Positions 25,387 through 32,732 of a DNA stretch of 64,000 nucleotides are shown here, piece by piece. The translations under genes were made by a program, and so were the position numbers. The stretch covers positions 1 through 64,000 of the forward strand of contig JBCCDU010000007.1 of NCBI GenBank assembly GCA_039030715.1, in the 5' to 3' direction. The first letter of the stretch is position 1. Every line of letters begins with the position of its first letter. This stretch comes from Thermohalobaculum sp039030715. GTDB taxonomy: Bacteria; Pseudomonadota; Alphaproteobacteria; Rhodobacterales; Rhodobacteraceae. The notes under the pieces were generated by a model. That model did not search any database and was not told the origin of the DNA. It saw only the letters and a list, made by a program, of their open reading frames with translations.

Positions 25387-26607
25387 ATGTACGATGTCGA
25401 CAAAATCCGCGCCGATTTTCCGATCCTTGGCCGCAAGGTTCATGACAATGTGGATCTGGTCTATCTGGACAATGGCGCGTCGGCGCAGAAACCTCATGCG
25501 GTGATCGATGCGGTGACCCAGGCCTATTCCGCGGAATATGCCAATGTGCATCGGGGCCTGCATTTCCTGTCGAACCTGGCGACGGACAAATACGAGGCGG
25601 TGCGCGCCAAGATCGCGGGTTTTCTGGGCGCCAGGGATGAGGAGATTATCTTCACCTCCGGCTCGACGGAGGCGTTCAATCTGATCTCCTACGCTTGGGC
25701 CGCGCCCCGGTTGGAGCCGGGGGACGAGATCATCCTCAGCGTCATGGAGCATCATGCGAATATCGTGCCTTGGCACTTTCTGCGTGAACGCCAGGGGGTG
25801 GTGCTGAAGTGGCTGGATATCGATGTGAACGGCGATCTGGACCCGCAGGCGGTGATCGATGCGATGGGGCCGCGCACCAAGATGGTCTGCCTGACCCATA
25901 TGTCCAACGTGCTGGGCACGGTGGTCGACATCAAACCGATCTGCGAGGCAGCGCGCGCGCGCGGGATCGTGACGGTGATCGATGGCAGCCAGTCTGCGGT
26001 GCATATGCCGGTGGATGTCGCCGATCTGGGCTGCGATTTCTTCGCGATGACAGGGCACAAGCTCTACGGCCCCTCGGGCTCGGGTGCGCTCTTTGCCCGT
26101 GCCGACCGGATGGCCGAGATGCAACCCTTCATGGGCGGCGGCGATATGATCCATCAGGTCGCGAGGGAGGATGTGAGCTATACCTCCGGCCCGATGAAGT
26201 TCGAAGCGGGGACACCCCCTATCGTGCAGATGATCGGCCTGGGCGCTGCAATCGACTATGTCCAGGGGTTGGGTATGGGCGCCATTGCCGCGCATGAGGC
26301 GGATCTTGCGGTTTATGCCGGCGAGCGGCTGAACGGGATCAACTGGCTGACGGTGCATGGCCAGTCCAAGGGCAAGGGCGCGATTTTCTCGTTCTCGATG
26401 GACGGGGCGGCGCATCCTCATGACATCTCGACCATCATCGACCGCAAGGGCGTGGCGGTGCGCGCGGGCCATCACTGCGCCCAGCCCCTGATGACCCATC
26501 TGGGCGTCAGCGCAACCTGCCGGGCGAGCTTCGGCCTCTACAACACCCGCACCGAGGTCGATAAACTGGTCGATGCGCTGGAGCTTTGCCACGAGCTTTT
26601 CGGGTGA
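25387..26607 (+). CDS. sufS: Cysteine desulfurase SufS
   Basis: 406 residues. The ATG at 25387 follows GGAGGAGA and starts MYDVDKIRADFPIL as SufS does; an ATG at 25354 overlapping the previous stop is an alternative. Motifs: LDNGASAQKP, FTSGSTEAFNLI, EHHANIVPW, DGSQSAVHMPVDV, PLP lysine in MTGHKLYGPSGSGAL, and the catalytic Cys in VRAGHHCAQPLM. It feeds sulfur to SufBCD; a SufE or SufU partner is not adjacent. This operon thus has two different desulfurases. Confidence 0.96.
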   Translation: MYDVDKIRADFPILGRKVHDNVDLVYLDNGASAQKPHAVIDAVTQAYSAEYANVHRGLHFLSNLATDKYEAVRAKIAGFLGARDEEIIFTSGSTEAFNLISYAWAAPRLEPGDEIILSVMEHHANIVPWHFLRERQGVVLKWLDIDVNGDLDPQAVIDAMGPRTKMVCLTHMSNVLGTVVDIKPICEAARARGIVTVIDGSQSAVHMPVDVADLGCDFFAMTGHKLYGPSGSGALFARADRMAEMQPFMGGGDMIHQVAREDVSYTSGPMKFEAGTPPIVQMIGLGAAIDYVQGLGMGAIAAHEADLAVYAGERLNGINWLTVHGQSKGKGAIFSFSMDGAAHPHDISTIIDRKGVAVRAGHHCAQPLMTHLGVSATCRASFGLYNTRTEVDKLVDALELCHELFG

Positions 26608-26623
26608 CGAGAGAAGCGGAAAG

Positions 26624-27118
26624 ATGAACCGGCGCGACGGGCGACAGAAGCCGCCGCTTTATCGGAAGGTGAACACCCGTACCCATGGTGTGAAGCACGG
26701 TCATGGCGGCGAGGCGCGCTGGTCACGCAACACCAAGTCAGCGCAGCGCGATCAGAGTTCGCGCGGATCGATGCACTCGCACCATCGCCATGGGCGGGAT
26801 TACACGCCGCTGTTCCGTTTCCTAATCTCGCGGGTTGGCGATCATTGGGACGATGTCTTCAGCGAAGCCGTTGCGCGCCTGGACAGCCCTGATCCGATCT
26901 TCTGGCTGGTCGCCCAGCGGCCCGAAGATCGCCAGCCCACGGTTCGCGTTGGGGAAAGCACCTATTATAGCGGGCTTTACATCGATGCAGAGAACCGGTT
27001 GGCAAAGGTGGATCCCGCTTTGCGGGTCGAACATCTGGAACCTTCCTGTCCCTGTTGCACCCATACATTCAACGGTGTGCGCTTTGTGAAACCCTATCGT
27101 CCCGCGCCGCGCGGTTGA
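26624..27118 (+). CDS. Hypothetical Cys/His-rich protein at the end of the suf operon
   Basis: 164 residues, starting MNRRDGRQKPPLYRKV. His-rich middle (HGVKHGHGGE and MHSHHRHGRDY) and a C-terminal Cys cluster SCPCCTHTFNGVRF suggest a metal-binding site. No known fold recognised. It is 16 bases behind sufS, so a late cluster-assembly or trafficking role is a reasonable guess but not shown. Confidence 0.65.
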   Translation: MNRRDGRQKPPLYRKVNTRTHGVKHGHGGEARWSRNTKSAQRDQSSRGSMHSHHRHGRDYTPLFRFLISRVGDHWDDVFSEAVARLDSPDPIFWLVAQRPEDRQPTVRVGESTYYSGLYIDAENRLAKVDPALRVEHLEPSCPCCTHTFNGVRFVKPYRPAPRG

Positions 27119-27225
27119 TCGACGGGCGCAGCGCGCCAGTTCGTTTAGCGGGGCATGTCGATGTGAGGTGACCGCCCCACGAAGCTGAGGTAAAATCGCA
27201 CAAACGGAATTGACACGGTGGAACG

Positions 27226-27837
27226 ATGATTACGCGTAGACAAGTTTTGACCGGCAGTGCCGGTTTCGCAGCGCTCACCTTGGCCGGTCCGGTCTGGGCC
27301 CTGGACGAGGACGCGGCGCTCGCCCATGTGAATGCCTCCATCGATGATATCGTTTCGCTGATGGCCGATGGCGGCGATGCGGATCAGATCTCGGCCCGAC
27401 TTCTGGGCGTGATGGAGGAACGGCTGGCGCTGCCCTCGGTCGCGCGATTCGTGCTGGGGCGGGCGTGGCGTGATCTGAGCGACCAGCAGCAGACCCGCTT
27501 TACCCAGGCCCTGGCGGGGTCTGTCGCGCGCAGCTATGCGCGCCAGTTTTCCGAATTTAAGGTCGAGGAACAGAAGGTCCGCCAGACGATCTTTGTCGAG
27601 CGGGCCGTCGATGCGGGCCGCAAGGGCATTCTGGTGGAAACCCAGATCCGCCCGCCGGGCTTCCCGGTGGTGGATATGGATTATCTCGTCTCGGATCGTC
27701 CGGGAAAAGTCGCCATCGTAGATGTGGTGATCGAGGGGGTCTCGATGGCCGTGACCCAGCGCGACATCGTCGGCGGTATGCTGAACCGGCGGGGCGGAGA
27801 TGTGGAAAAGTTGATCGCGGATCTAGATGCACTTTAG
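27226..27837 (+). CDS. MlaC-like phospholipid-binding periplasmic protein
   Basis: 203 residues with an N-terminal signal MITRRQVLTGSAGFAALTLAGPVWA that carries RRQVL (Tat-like). The mature part has the MlaC pattern VARFVLGRAWRDLSDQQQTRFTQALAGSVARSYARQF and VIEGVSMAVTQRDIVGGMLNR; this family moves phospholipid between outer and inner membranes. No MlaA or Mla ABC genes are visible here. Its end meets the PlsC-like gene tail to tail. Confidence 0.8.
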   Translation: MITRRQVLTGSAGFAALTLAGPVWALDEDAALAHVNASIDDIVSLMADGGDADQISARLLGVMEERLALPSVARFVLGRAWRDLSDQQQTRFTQALAGSVARSYARQFSEFKVEEQKVRQTIFVERAVDAGRKGILVETQIRPPGFPVVDMDYLVSDRPGKVAIVDVVIEGVSMAVTQRDIVGGMLNRRGGDVEKLIADLDAL

Positions 27838-28661
27838 GCGTGGCCTGAAAGACGGTCTTTCTCCGTGTTTAGCTGCGCTTCGATCATCGCGGCGAATTCG
27901 CGCGGCGGGATGCCGGGCGGATGGGCCTTCATGAAGCGCATTGTGACCGTGCCGGGGCGCTTCACCCCGAAACCGCGCGCCCAGAGCAACCCTGCATTCT
28001 GAACGATCGGCACCACCTCCACCCCGCAATGGCGGTAAAGGATTTCGAGCCCGCGCTCGTATTCCCGCCGCTCGCCCGGGTCGACGCGTGTGCCTTCCGG
28101 GAAGATCAGGATCGAGCGCCCCTCGGCCAGCGACGCCTTGGCCTCGCGCAGCATCCGGCGAATATTCTGACCCGGAATGCCGCGGTCGACTGGGATCATC
28201 GGGGACTTTTCCAGGCCCCAGCCAAAGACCGGGATCTTCATCGCCGCTTTCTTCGTCACCACGTTCACGTCGCGGATGAACGAGGTGAGCGCGATGGATT
28301 CCCAATAGCTCTGATGGTTGCAGCAGAAGATCACCGGATGATCGGGAATGTTCTCGGTCCCCTCCAGCCGCCAGCGCACGCCCATGATCCATTTCGCGCC
28401 CCAGATGAACGCGGTGGACCATTGCCAAAGGATCAGCCGGACATGGGCGACCGGGCAGACAATCTTGAAATAGGTCAGGATCGCAATGCCGAAAGGCAGG
28501 CTGAGGAGCAGGACATAGATCTCGAAAATTCGGGTGCGCAGGGCTGCCTTGAAGCCGGGCGATGCGACCGGATGGGGCCGTGCCGAAGCCTTCGAAACGC
28601 TGGCCGAACGCCCGGCCGAACCTGTGGCCGCGCTTTGCCGAAGTCCCTTCGCGTGCAGCAT
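27834..28661 (-). CDS. 1-acyl-sn-glycerol-3-phosphate acyltransferase family protein
   Basis: 275 residues from the ATG at 28661 (an ATG at 28784 would add 41 unlikely residues). N-terminal membrane helix about residues 51-75. The PlsC catalytic motif is NHQSYWES, i.e. HX4E in place of HX4D, a variant known in proteobacterial homologues; block II RGIPGQNIRRM; block III FPEGTR; block IV VPIVQNAG. It makes phosphatidic acid or another lipid from lysophospholipid. Convergent with the MlaC-like gene. Confidence 0.85.
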   Translation of the reverse strand: MLHAKGLRQSAATGSAGRSASVSKASARPHPVASPGFKAALRTRIFEIYVLLLSLPFGIAILTYFKIVCPVAHVRLILWQWSTAFIWGAKWIMGVRWRLEGTENIPDHPVIFCCNHQSYWESIALTSFIRDVNVVTKKAAMKIPVFGWGLEKSPMIPVDRGIPGQNIRRMLREAKASLAEGRSILIFPEGTRVDPGERREYERGLEILYRHCGVEVVPIVQNAGLLWARGFGVKRPGTVTMRFMKAHPPGIPPREFAAMIEAQLNTEKDRLSGHA

Positions 28662-29072
28662 ACCAACCCTTGCCCGCAATCCGATCTCAGCCGAGATGAC
28701 AAGCTTAAGCTGAATGCGACGGCAAAACAACTGGACGTACGCGTTACCGGCGCGCCGGACCGGCGCCATAGGGGCTTGCTGCAATGGAGATGTGATCGTG
28801 GCTACAATGGATTTCCGGTACGGTTTTCGACGGTGGGGATTGCAACCCGACCCGCGTGTGGCACAGAACCTGTCATGCCATCACGATACTGATCTTCCGT
28901 TGCCTTACCAGCCGTCGCCGCAGGAATCGGCGTAGCCGGTGTCGCCAGGGCCTTGATGCAGTGGCTCAGCCGCGGCCTCTGATCGCATCGGGTGCTGGCG
29001 CTTGACCTTCGTCGCGCGAACGCCTTTTGTGGGGATCGGGCAATCCCGCCCGGCTCAAGCGAGGCCGAAGAA
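28662..29072. other. Gene-free interval before the aryl-polyene-type cluster
   Basis: About 410 bases between the divergent acyltransferase and methyltransferase genes. No open frame with coding signs and no clear promoter consensus found; the cluster promoter probably lies here. Confidence 0.4.
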
Positions 29073-29807
29073 ATGAGTGACAGCCGCAAGCCCTTCGTCG
29101 TGGGTGAATATTACGCCAGCCCGGACGAGAAGCAGCAGTTCCTGCGCTCGATCTTCGACAAGACAGCGCCCTATTACGAGGGGATCGCGCGCTGGGGTTG
29201 GTTTGGCTCCGGCGGGGCCTATCGCAAATGGGCTCTGCGGCGCGCGGGTTTGCAACCGCATATGAAGGTGATCGATGTCGCCTCGGGCACGGGACCGGTG
29301 GCGCGGGCGATCCTGAGCATTGTGGACGGCCCGGATCAGGTGGTGTGCGTCGAACCCTCCGCGGGAATGATCGCGGAGTCGAAAAAGACAGTGCCCTCGG
29401 TCCATCATCAGGCAACGGCCGAGAACCTGCCGGTGCCAGATGAGAGCTTCGATTTCCTCACCATGGGCTTCGCGCTGCGCCATGTGGACGACCTGGACGA
29501 GACGTTTCGCGAGTTTCGCCGGGTGATCAAGCCCGGCGGTAAGGTCTTCATCATGGATGTGACGATCCCGGAGAACGGGTTCGGCAAGTTCCTTTTCACC
29601 GCATATTTCAAGCATATCCTTCCGGCCTTCACGCTGGTCTTCTCGTGGAACCGCGAGGCTTACCGGCTGATGAAGTATTATTGGGAGACGATGGAGCAGA
29701 TGACCCCGCGCGACGAGGTGGCGACCATCCTGCGTGAGGCGGGCTTCAAGACGGCCGAGCATAAGGTGCTGCTCGGCTGCTTCTCGGAGTATGAGGCGGT
29801 GCGCTGA
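29073..29807 (+). CDS. UbiE/COQ5-like SAM methyltransferase
   Basis: 244 residues from the ATG at 29073, MSDSRKPFVVGEYYASP. SAM-binding motif VIDVASGTGPVARAIL (about 68-83), then CVEPSAG, NLPVPDESFDFLTMGFALRHVDD and RVIKPGGKVFIMD. First gene of the operon; the next gene starts within its stop. In this setting it likely modifies the aromatic head group of the polyene (methylation of ring C or O); that it is the ubiquinone enzyme is less likely from context. Confidence 0.8.
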   Translation: MSDSRKPFVVGEYYASPDEKQQFLRSIFDKTAPYYEGIARWGWFGSGGAYRKWALRRAGLQPHMKVIDVASGTGPVARAILSIVDGPDQVVCVEPSAGMIAESKKTVPSVHHQATAENLPVPDESFDFLTMGFALRHVDDLDETFREFRRVIKPGGKVFIMDVTIPENGFGKFLFTAYFKHILPAFTLVFSWNREAYRLMKYYWETMEQMTPRDEVATILREAGFKTAEHKVLLGCFSEYEAVR

Positions 29808-30538
29808 GCCAGCACAGCGCCGCCCTGATCCCCGCGCATAACGAGATCCACACGATCCGCGAGGTGGTGGAGGGCGCCATGCCCCATGTCGACCGGGTGT
29901 GGGTCGTGGATGACGGGTCAACCGACGGCACGTCAGCGGCGCTGGACGGGCTGGATATCGAGCTGATCCGCCATGACCAGAATCTCGGCAAGGGCGAACG
30001 GCTGGCAGAGGGACTGGCGCGGGCTTTCGATGCGGGTGCCAGCGTGGTGGTGACCCTGGATGCGGACGGGCAACATGACCCTGCGGCTATCCCGGCCTTT
30101 CTCGCGCGCGCGGCTGAGCAGCCCGGTGCGATTATCCTGGGCACCCGGTTCGGCGATACGCGCGAGATCCCCAAAGGAAGAGCCAGGGCGATCCGGTTCG
30201 GCAATTTTTTCATCGGCTGGGCCTGCGGTTGGCGCATCAGCGACGCGCAATGCGGCATGCGGCTCTACCCGGTTGCTTTCCATCACCATGTCGATGTGCC
30301 TCCGGGCAGGCGCCGCGGGTTTGTCTTCGAAACCGCAGCGCTGATGCATGCGGCGGAGGCCGGGTTGCCCTTTGCCGAAGTCCCCATCGCCGCGCGCTAC
30401 AAGGGGTTTCAGCACCGGCCCAGCCATTTCCGACCGATTGCCGATTTCATGGCGATCTTCGGCGCGGTGACCGCGTTTCTGCTGAGCCGCCGCCTGCGAG
30501 TGCGTGGACTTTCCCGCATGCTTGGCGTAGGGGAATGA
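29804..30538 (+). CDS. Family 2 glycosyltransferase with a probable CTG start
   Basis: 244 residues if started at CTG 29804. The first strand AALIPAHNEIHTIREVV and the DxD-type DDGSTDGT are required for the GT-A fold; the first ATG (29864) and nearer GTGs would delete the first strand. Reading upstream, the frame has only GGC GGT GCG CTG before a TGA at 29792, so CTG (overlapping the methyltransferase stop as CTGA) is the only usable start, with GAGG 8 bases before. Motifs: VVTLDADGQHDPAAI, GTRFG, DAQCGMRLY. Polyprenol-phosphate mannosyl-transferase-like; glycosylates or attaches a sugar to the polyene lipid by inference. Confidence 0.75.
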   Translation: MSQHSAALIPAHNEIHTIREVVEGAMPHVDRVWVVDDGSTDGTSAALDGLDIELIRHDQNLGKGERLAEGLARAFDAGASVVVTLDADGQHDPAAIPAFLARAAEQPGAIILGTRFGDTREIPKGRARAIRFGNFFIGWACGWRISDAQCGMRLYPVAFHHHVDVPPGRRRGFVFETAALMHAAEAGLPFAEVPIAARYKGFQHRPSHFRPIADFMAIFGAVTAFLLSRRLRVRGLSRMLGVGE

Positions 30539-30570
30539 GGTATTCCCTCTGAACCGGAAAGGGGCCGATT

Positions 30571-30990
30571 ATGACCACCAAACCTCGTTTCATGACTGTT
30601 TTGGCCGTCAGCATGGTGCTGGCCCTGGCAGGCTGCCGGGCCACACCGCTGCAGAATGTCGTCGATGCCAGCTATGGCAGCACGGCGTCCGCCCGCGCGC
30701 TTTCGCTGGAAGATTATCGCAAGGCGATCCTGCGCGCAGGCGCCAAGCGCAAATGGGTTTTCACCGACGCGGGGCCCGGCCATCTGATCGGCAATGTGAA
30801 CGTGCGCGGCAAGCATGAGGCGACGGTCGATGTCTACTTCGATACCGAGCAGTTCTCGATCAGGCATCAATCCTCGCGCAATCTGAACTATGATGCGGCG
30901 AACCAGACAATCCATCCGAACTTCAACACCTGGCTGCGTAATCTGGAGAGCGATATTCGCGCCGAGATCCAGATCCTGCGCGCGACCTGA
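30571..30990 (+). CDS. Lipoprotein, hypothetical
   Basis: 139 residues with a signal peptide and lipobox VLALAGCRATP; the mature part is basic and hydrophilic, ending SDIRAEIQILRAT, with a WLRNLESDI helix. Probably outer-membrane anchored. Lies inside the cluster. It is shorter than the DUF3261 lipoprotein of classical aryl polyene clusters, so I do not equate the two. Confidence 0.75.
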   Translation: MTTKPRFMTVLAVSMVLALAGCRATPLQNVVDASYGSTASARALSLEDYRKAILRAGAKRKWVFTDAGPGHLIGNVNVRGKHEATVDVYFDTEQFSIRHQSSRNLNYDAANQTIHPNFNTWLRNLESDIRAEIQILRAT

Positions 30991-31005
30991 GGCTGAAAGG
31001 CGGGG

Positions 31006-31323
31006 ATGACCCTTCCCGACCCGATCCGATGGTCGGCGCCAAGCGGCGTCCCTGCGGGGGCATCCTGTCTCGACGGGCATTTCCCGGGCAACCCGATTGT
31101 CCCCGGGGCCGTTCTGCTGGCCCATGCGGCGGACGTGCTGCACGGTCAGGGGCAGGCGATCGTCGCGATCCGGCGGATGAAATTCCTGCGCCCGCTGGGA
31201 CCGGGTGTTCCGTTCGAAGTGCAGATCGACCCGTCGGCCCAGGGGGCACGGATCACCTGGCGCTCGGGCGGCGAGACACTGGCCGATGCGCGCGTTAGCC
31301 TGCGCGACCTCGCGGGTGGCTGA
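31006..31323 (+). CDS. Hot-dog fold FabZ-like 3-hydroxyacyl-ACP dehydratase
   Basis: 105 residues. The motif DGHFPGNPIVPGAVLLAHAADVL carries the His of the FabZ/FabA catalytic site. Short hot-dog dehydratases of this kind are standard in aryl polyene clusters, working as a pair with a second dehydratase (see 36893). The GTG of the next gene overlaps its stop. Confidence 0.8.
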   Translation: MTLPDPIRWSAPSGVPAGASCLDGHFPGNPIVPGAVLLAHAADVLHGQGQAIVAIRRMKFLRPLGPGVPFEVQIDPSAQGARITWRSGGETLADARVSLRDLAGG

Positions 31324-32263
31324 GGCCACGCAGGAATGGGTCACCCAGGGCGAGGGCGGCACCAGGGGCGCGCTTCGGCTGATGCGCTGGTTGGGGCAGA
31401 ACGTCCCCGGTCCTGCGTTGGACCCGCTGATCTGGCTGATTTCGCTGTTTTATACGCTACGCAGCGGGCGGGCCGCGACCCGGGCCTCGCGCGCCTATCT
31501 GCGCCGGGTGCTGGGCCGCGATCCCAGTTTTGCAGAATGCCACCGCCATGCGCGGACCTTCGCCCACGTCCTGCTGGACCGAGTGCGACTGCTGAGCGAT
31601 GGTGTCGAGGGCTTCCGGATCGACCCTGCGGGCCAGAAGGTGATCGAGGATCTACACACAGAAGGCCGCGGCGCCGTGCTGCTCAGTGGCCATTTCGGCA
31701 GTTTCGAGAGCTTGCGCGCCTTCGACCGCTCGCTGCCCGGGATGCGCATCCGCTATCTGATGTATCCGGAAAACGCGCAGAAATCCTCGGCCTTGCTCGC
31801 GGAGTTGAACAGCGATGTGGCGGCGCGCGTGATCTCGCTGAAAAGCGGCCCGGATGCGATGCTGGAAGTGTTCGAGGCTCTGGATCAAGGCGAGTTCGTG
31901 GGCTTTCTGGGCGATCGGCTGCCCAGCCTCGAAAGCCGCTCTCACCTTTCGGTGGACTTCATGGACGGCACGATCCGGGTGCCGACCTCGCCCTATGTCG
32001 CGGCCCTGGTGGCGCGGGTTCCGGTAATCCTCTGTTTCGCGCCAAGGCTGGGGAGACAGCATTATGCCCCTTTGTTCACTGTCCTGCACGACGGCACCCA
32101 TGTGCCGAGGGCCGAGCGTGACGCGACCTGCGCCGCGATGGCGCAAACTTACGCCGACACTTTGGAAGACCTTTGCCGCCAGCATCCTTATAACTGGTTC
32201 AATTTCTTCGACATCTGGGCGGGCGGAGACGACTTGCACAGCCCCGCTGCCGGCAAACGCTGA
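31316..32263 (+). CDS. Lysophospholipid/LpxL-like acyltransferase
   Basis: 315 residues from a GTG at 31316 overlapping the previous stop. Active-site SGHFGSFESL (HX4E), then block with SLKSGPDAMLEVF, GFLGDRLP, and VPTSPYVAALVARVPVILCFAPR. Similar to LpxL/HtrB-type acyltransferases. In aryl polyene clusters such proteins place the polyene acyl chain on a lipid. Membrane-peripheral with one hydrophobic stretch at about 30-45. Confidence 0.8.
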   Translation: MAEATQEWVTQGEGGTRGALRLMRWLGQNVPGPALDPLIWLISLFYTLRSGRAATRASRAYLRRVLGRDPSFAECHRHARTFAHVLLDRVRLLSDGVEGFRIDPAGQKVIEDLHTEGRGAVLLSGHFGSFESLRAFDRSLPGMRIRYLMYPENAQKSSALLAELNSDVAARVISLKSGPDAMLEVFEALDQGEFVGFLGDRLPSLESRSHLSVDFMDGTIRVPTSPYVAALVARVPVILCFAPRLGRQHYAPLFTVLHDGTHVPRAERDATCAAMAQTYADTLEDLCRQHPYNWFNFFDIWAGGDDLHSPAAGKR

Positions 32264-32285
32264 GGTCGCACTGGCAGCGCGGATC

Positions 32286-32732
32286 GTGGCCGATGGTGGG
32301 AAGATGATTGCCTATCGAGAGGAGATCTTCCATCCCGGATTGCTGACCCCTGTGATAGCCACCGGCCTGCTGCGCGAGGCGCGCAATGGCTGGCTGGTGC
32401 GCGAGCAGACTACGCCCGTGGTGGAGACTACGCGACTGGGTGAGACCTTCCTGTCGGTGGAGGGGGCGGCCGGTCCCAACCTGCTGCCGATCCCGGACAG
32501 TTTGCGCCCGACGATCACCGCGATGCGTGCTTTGGTGCGGGGCGATACGTTGGCATTGCGAAAGGCGTTCGCTCTAGAGCTCAGCGACGCTCCGGAAGGC
32601 TGGCGCCTCGACCTTACGCAACCGGGCGCGGACCGTCTGGCCATTCTAGGCTGCGGCGATGTCGTGCGGGCATTTGAAATCGCCCCGGTCGAGGGCGCGC
32701 GCCGCGTGCTGCATTTCGGGGACGCCGGATGA
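32286..32732 (+). CDS. LolA-like protein, apparently without a signal peptide
   Basis: 148 residues from GTG 32286; the exact start is uncertain (CTG 32247 or ATG 32304 are other options). GGKMIAYREEIFHPGLLTPVIATGLL, LGETFLSVEGAAGPNLLPIPDSLRP and the conserved C-terminal WRLDLTQPGADRL / GCGDVVRAFEIAPVEGARRVLHFG match the LolA-like protein of aryl polyene clusters. Family members are periplasmic, but no hydrophobic leader precedes this frame: upstream codons (TCTAPLPANA) resemble a signal peptide C-region only. The overlap with the preceding gene suggests a leader was lost or the frame was shortened. Confidence 0.6.
   Translation: MADGGKMIAYREEIFHPGLLTPVIATGLLREARNGWLVREQTTPVVETTRLGETFLSVEGAAGPNLLPIPDSLRPTITAMRALVRGDTLALRKAFALELSDAPEGWRLDLTQPGADRLAILGCGDVVRAFEIAPVEGARRVLHFGDAG

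Noticed and set aside
28738..28990. Possible tRNA-like or small-gene sequence before the aryl-polyene cluster
   Set aside because: No cloverleaf or anticodon arm and no supported reading frame.
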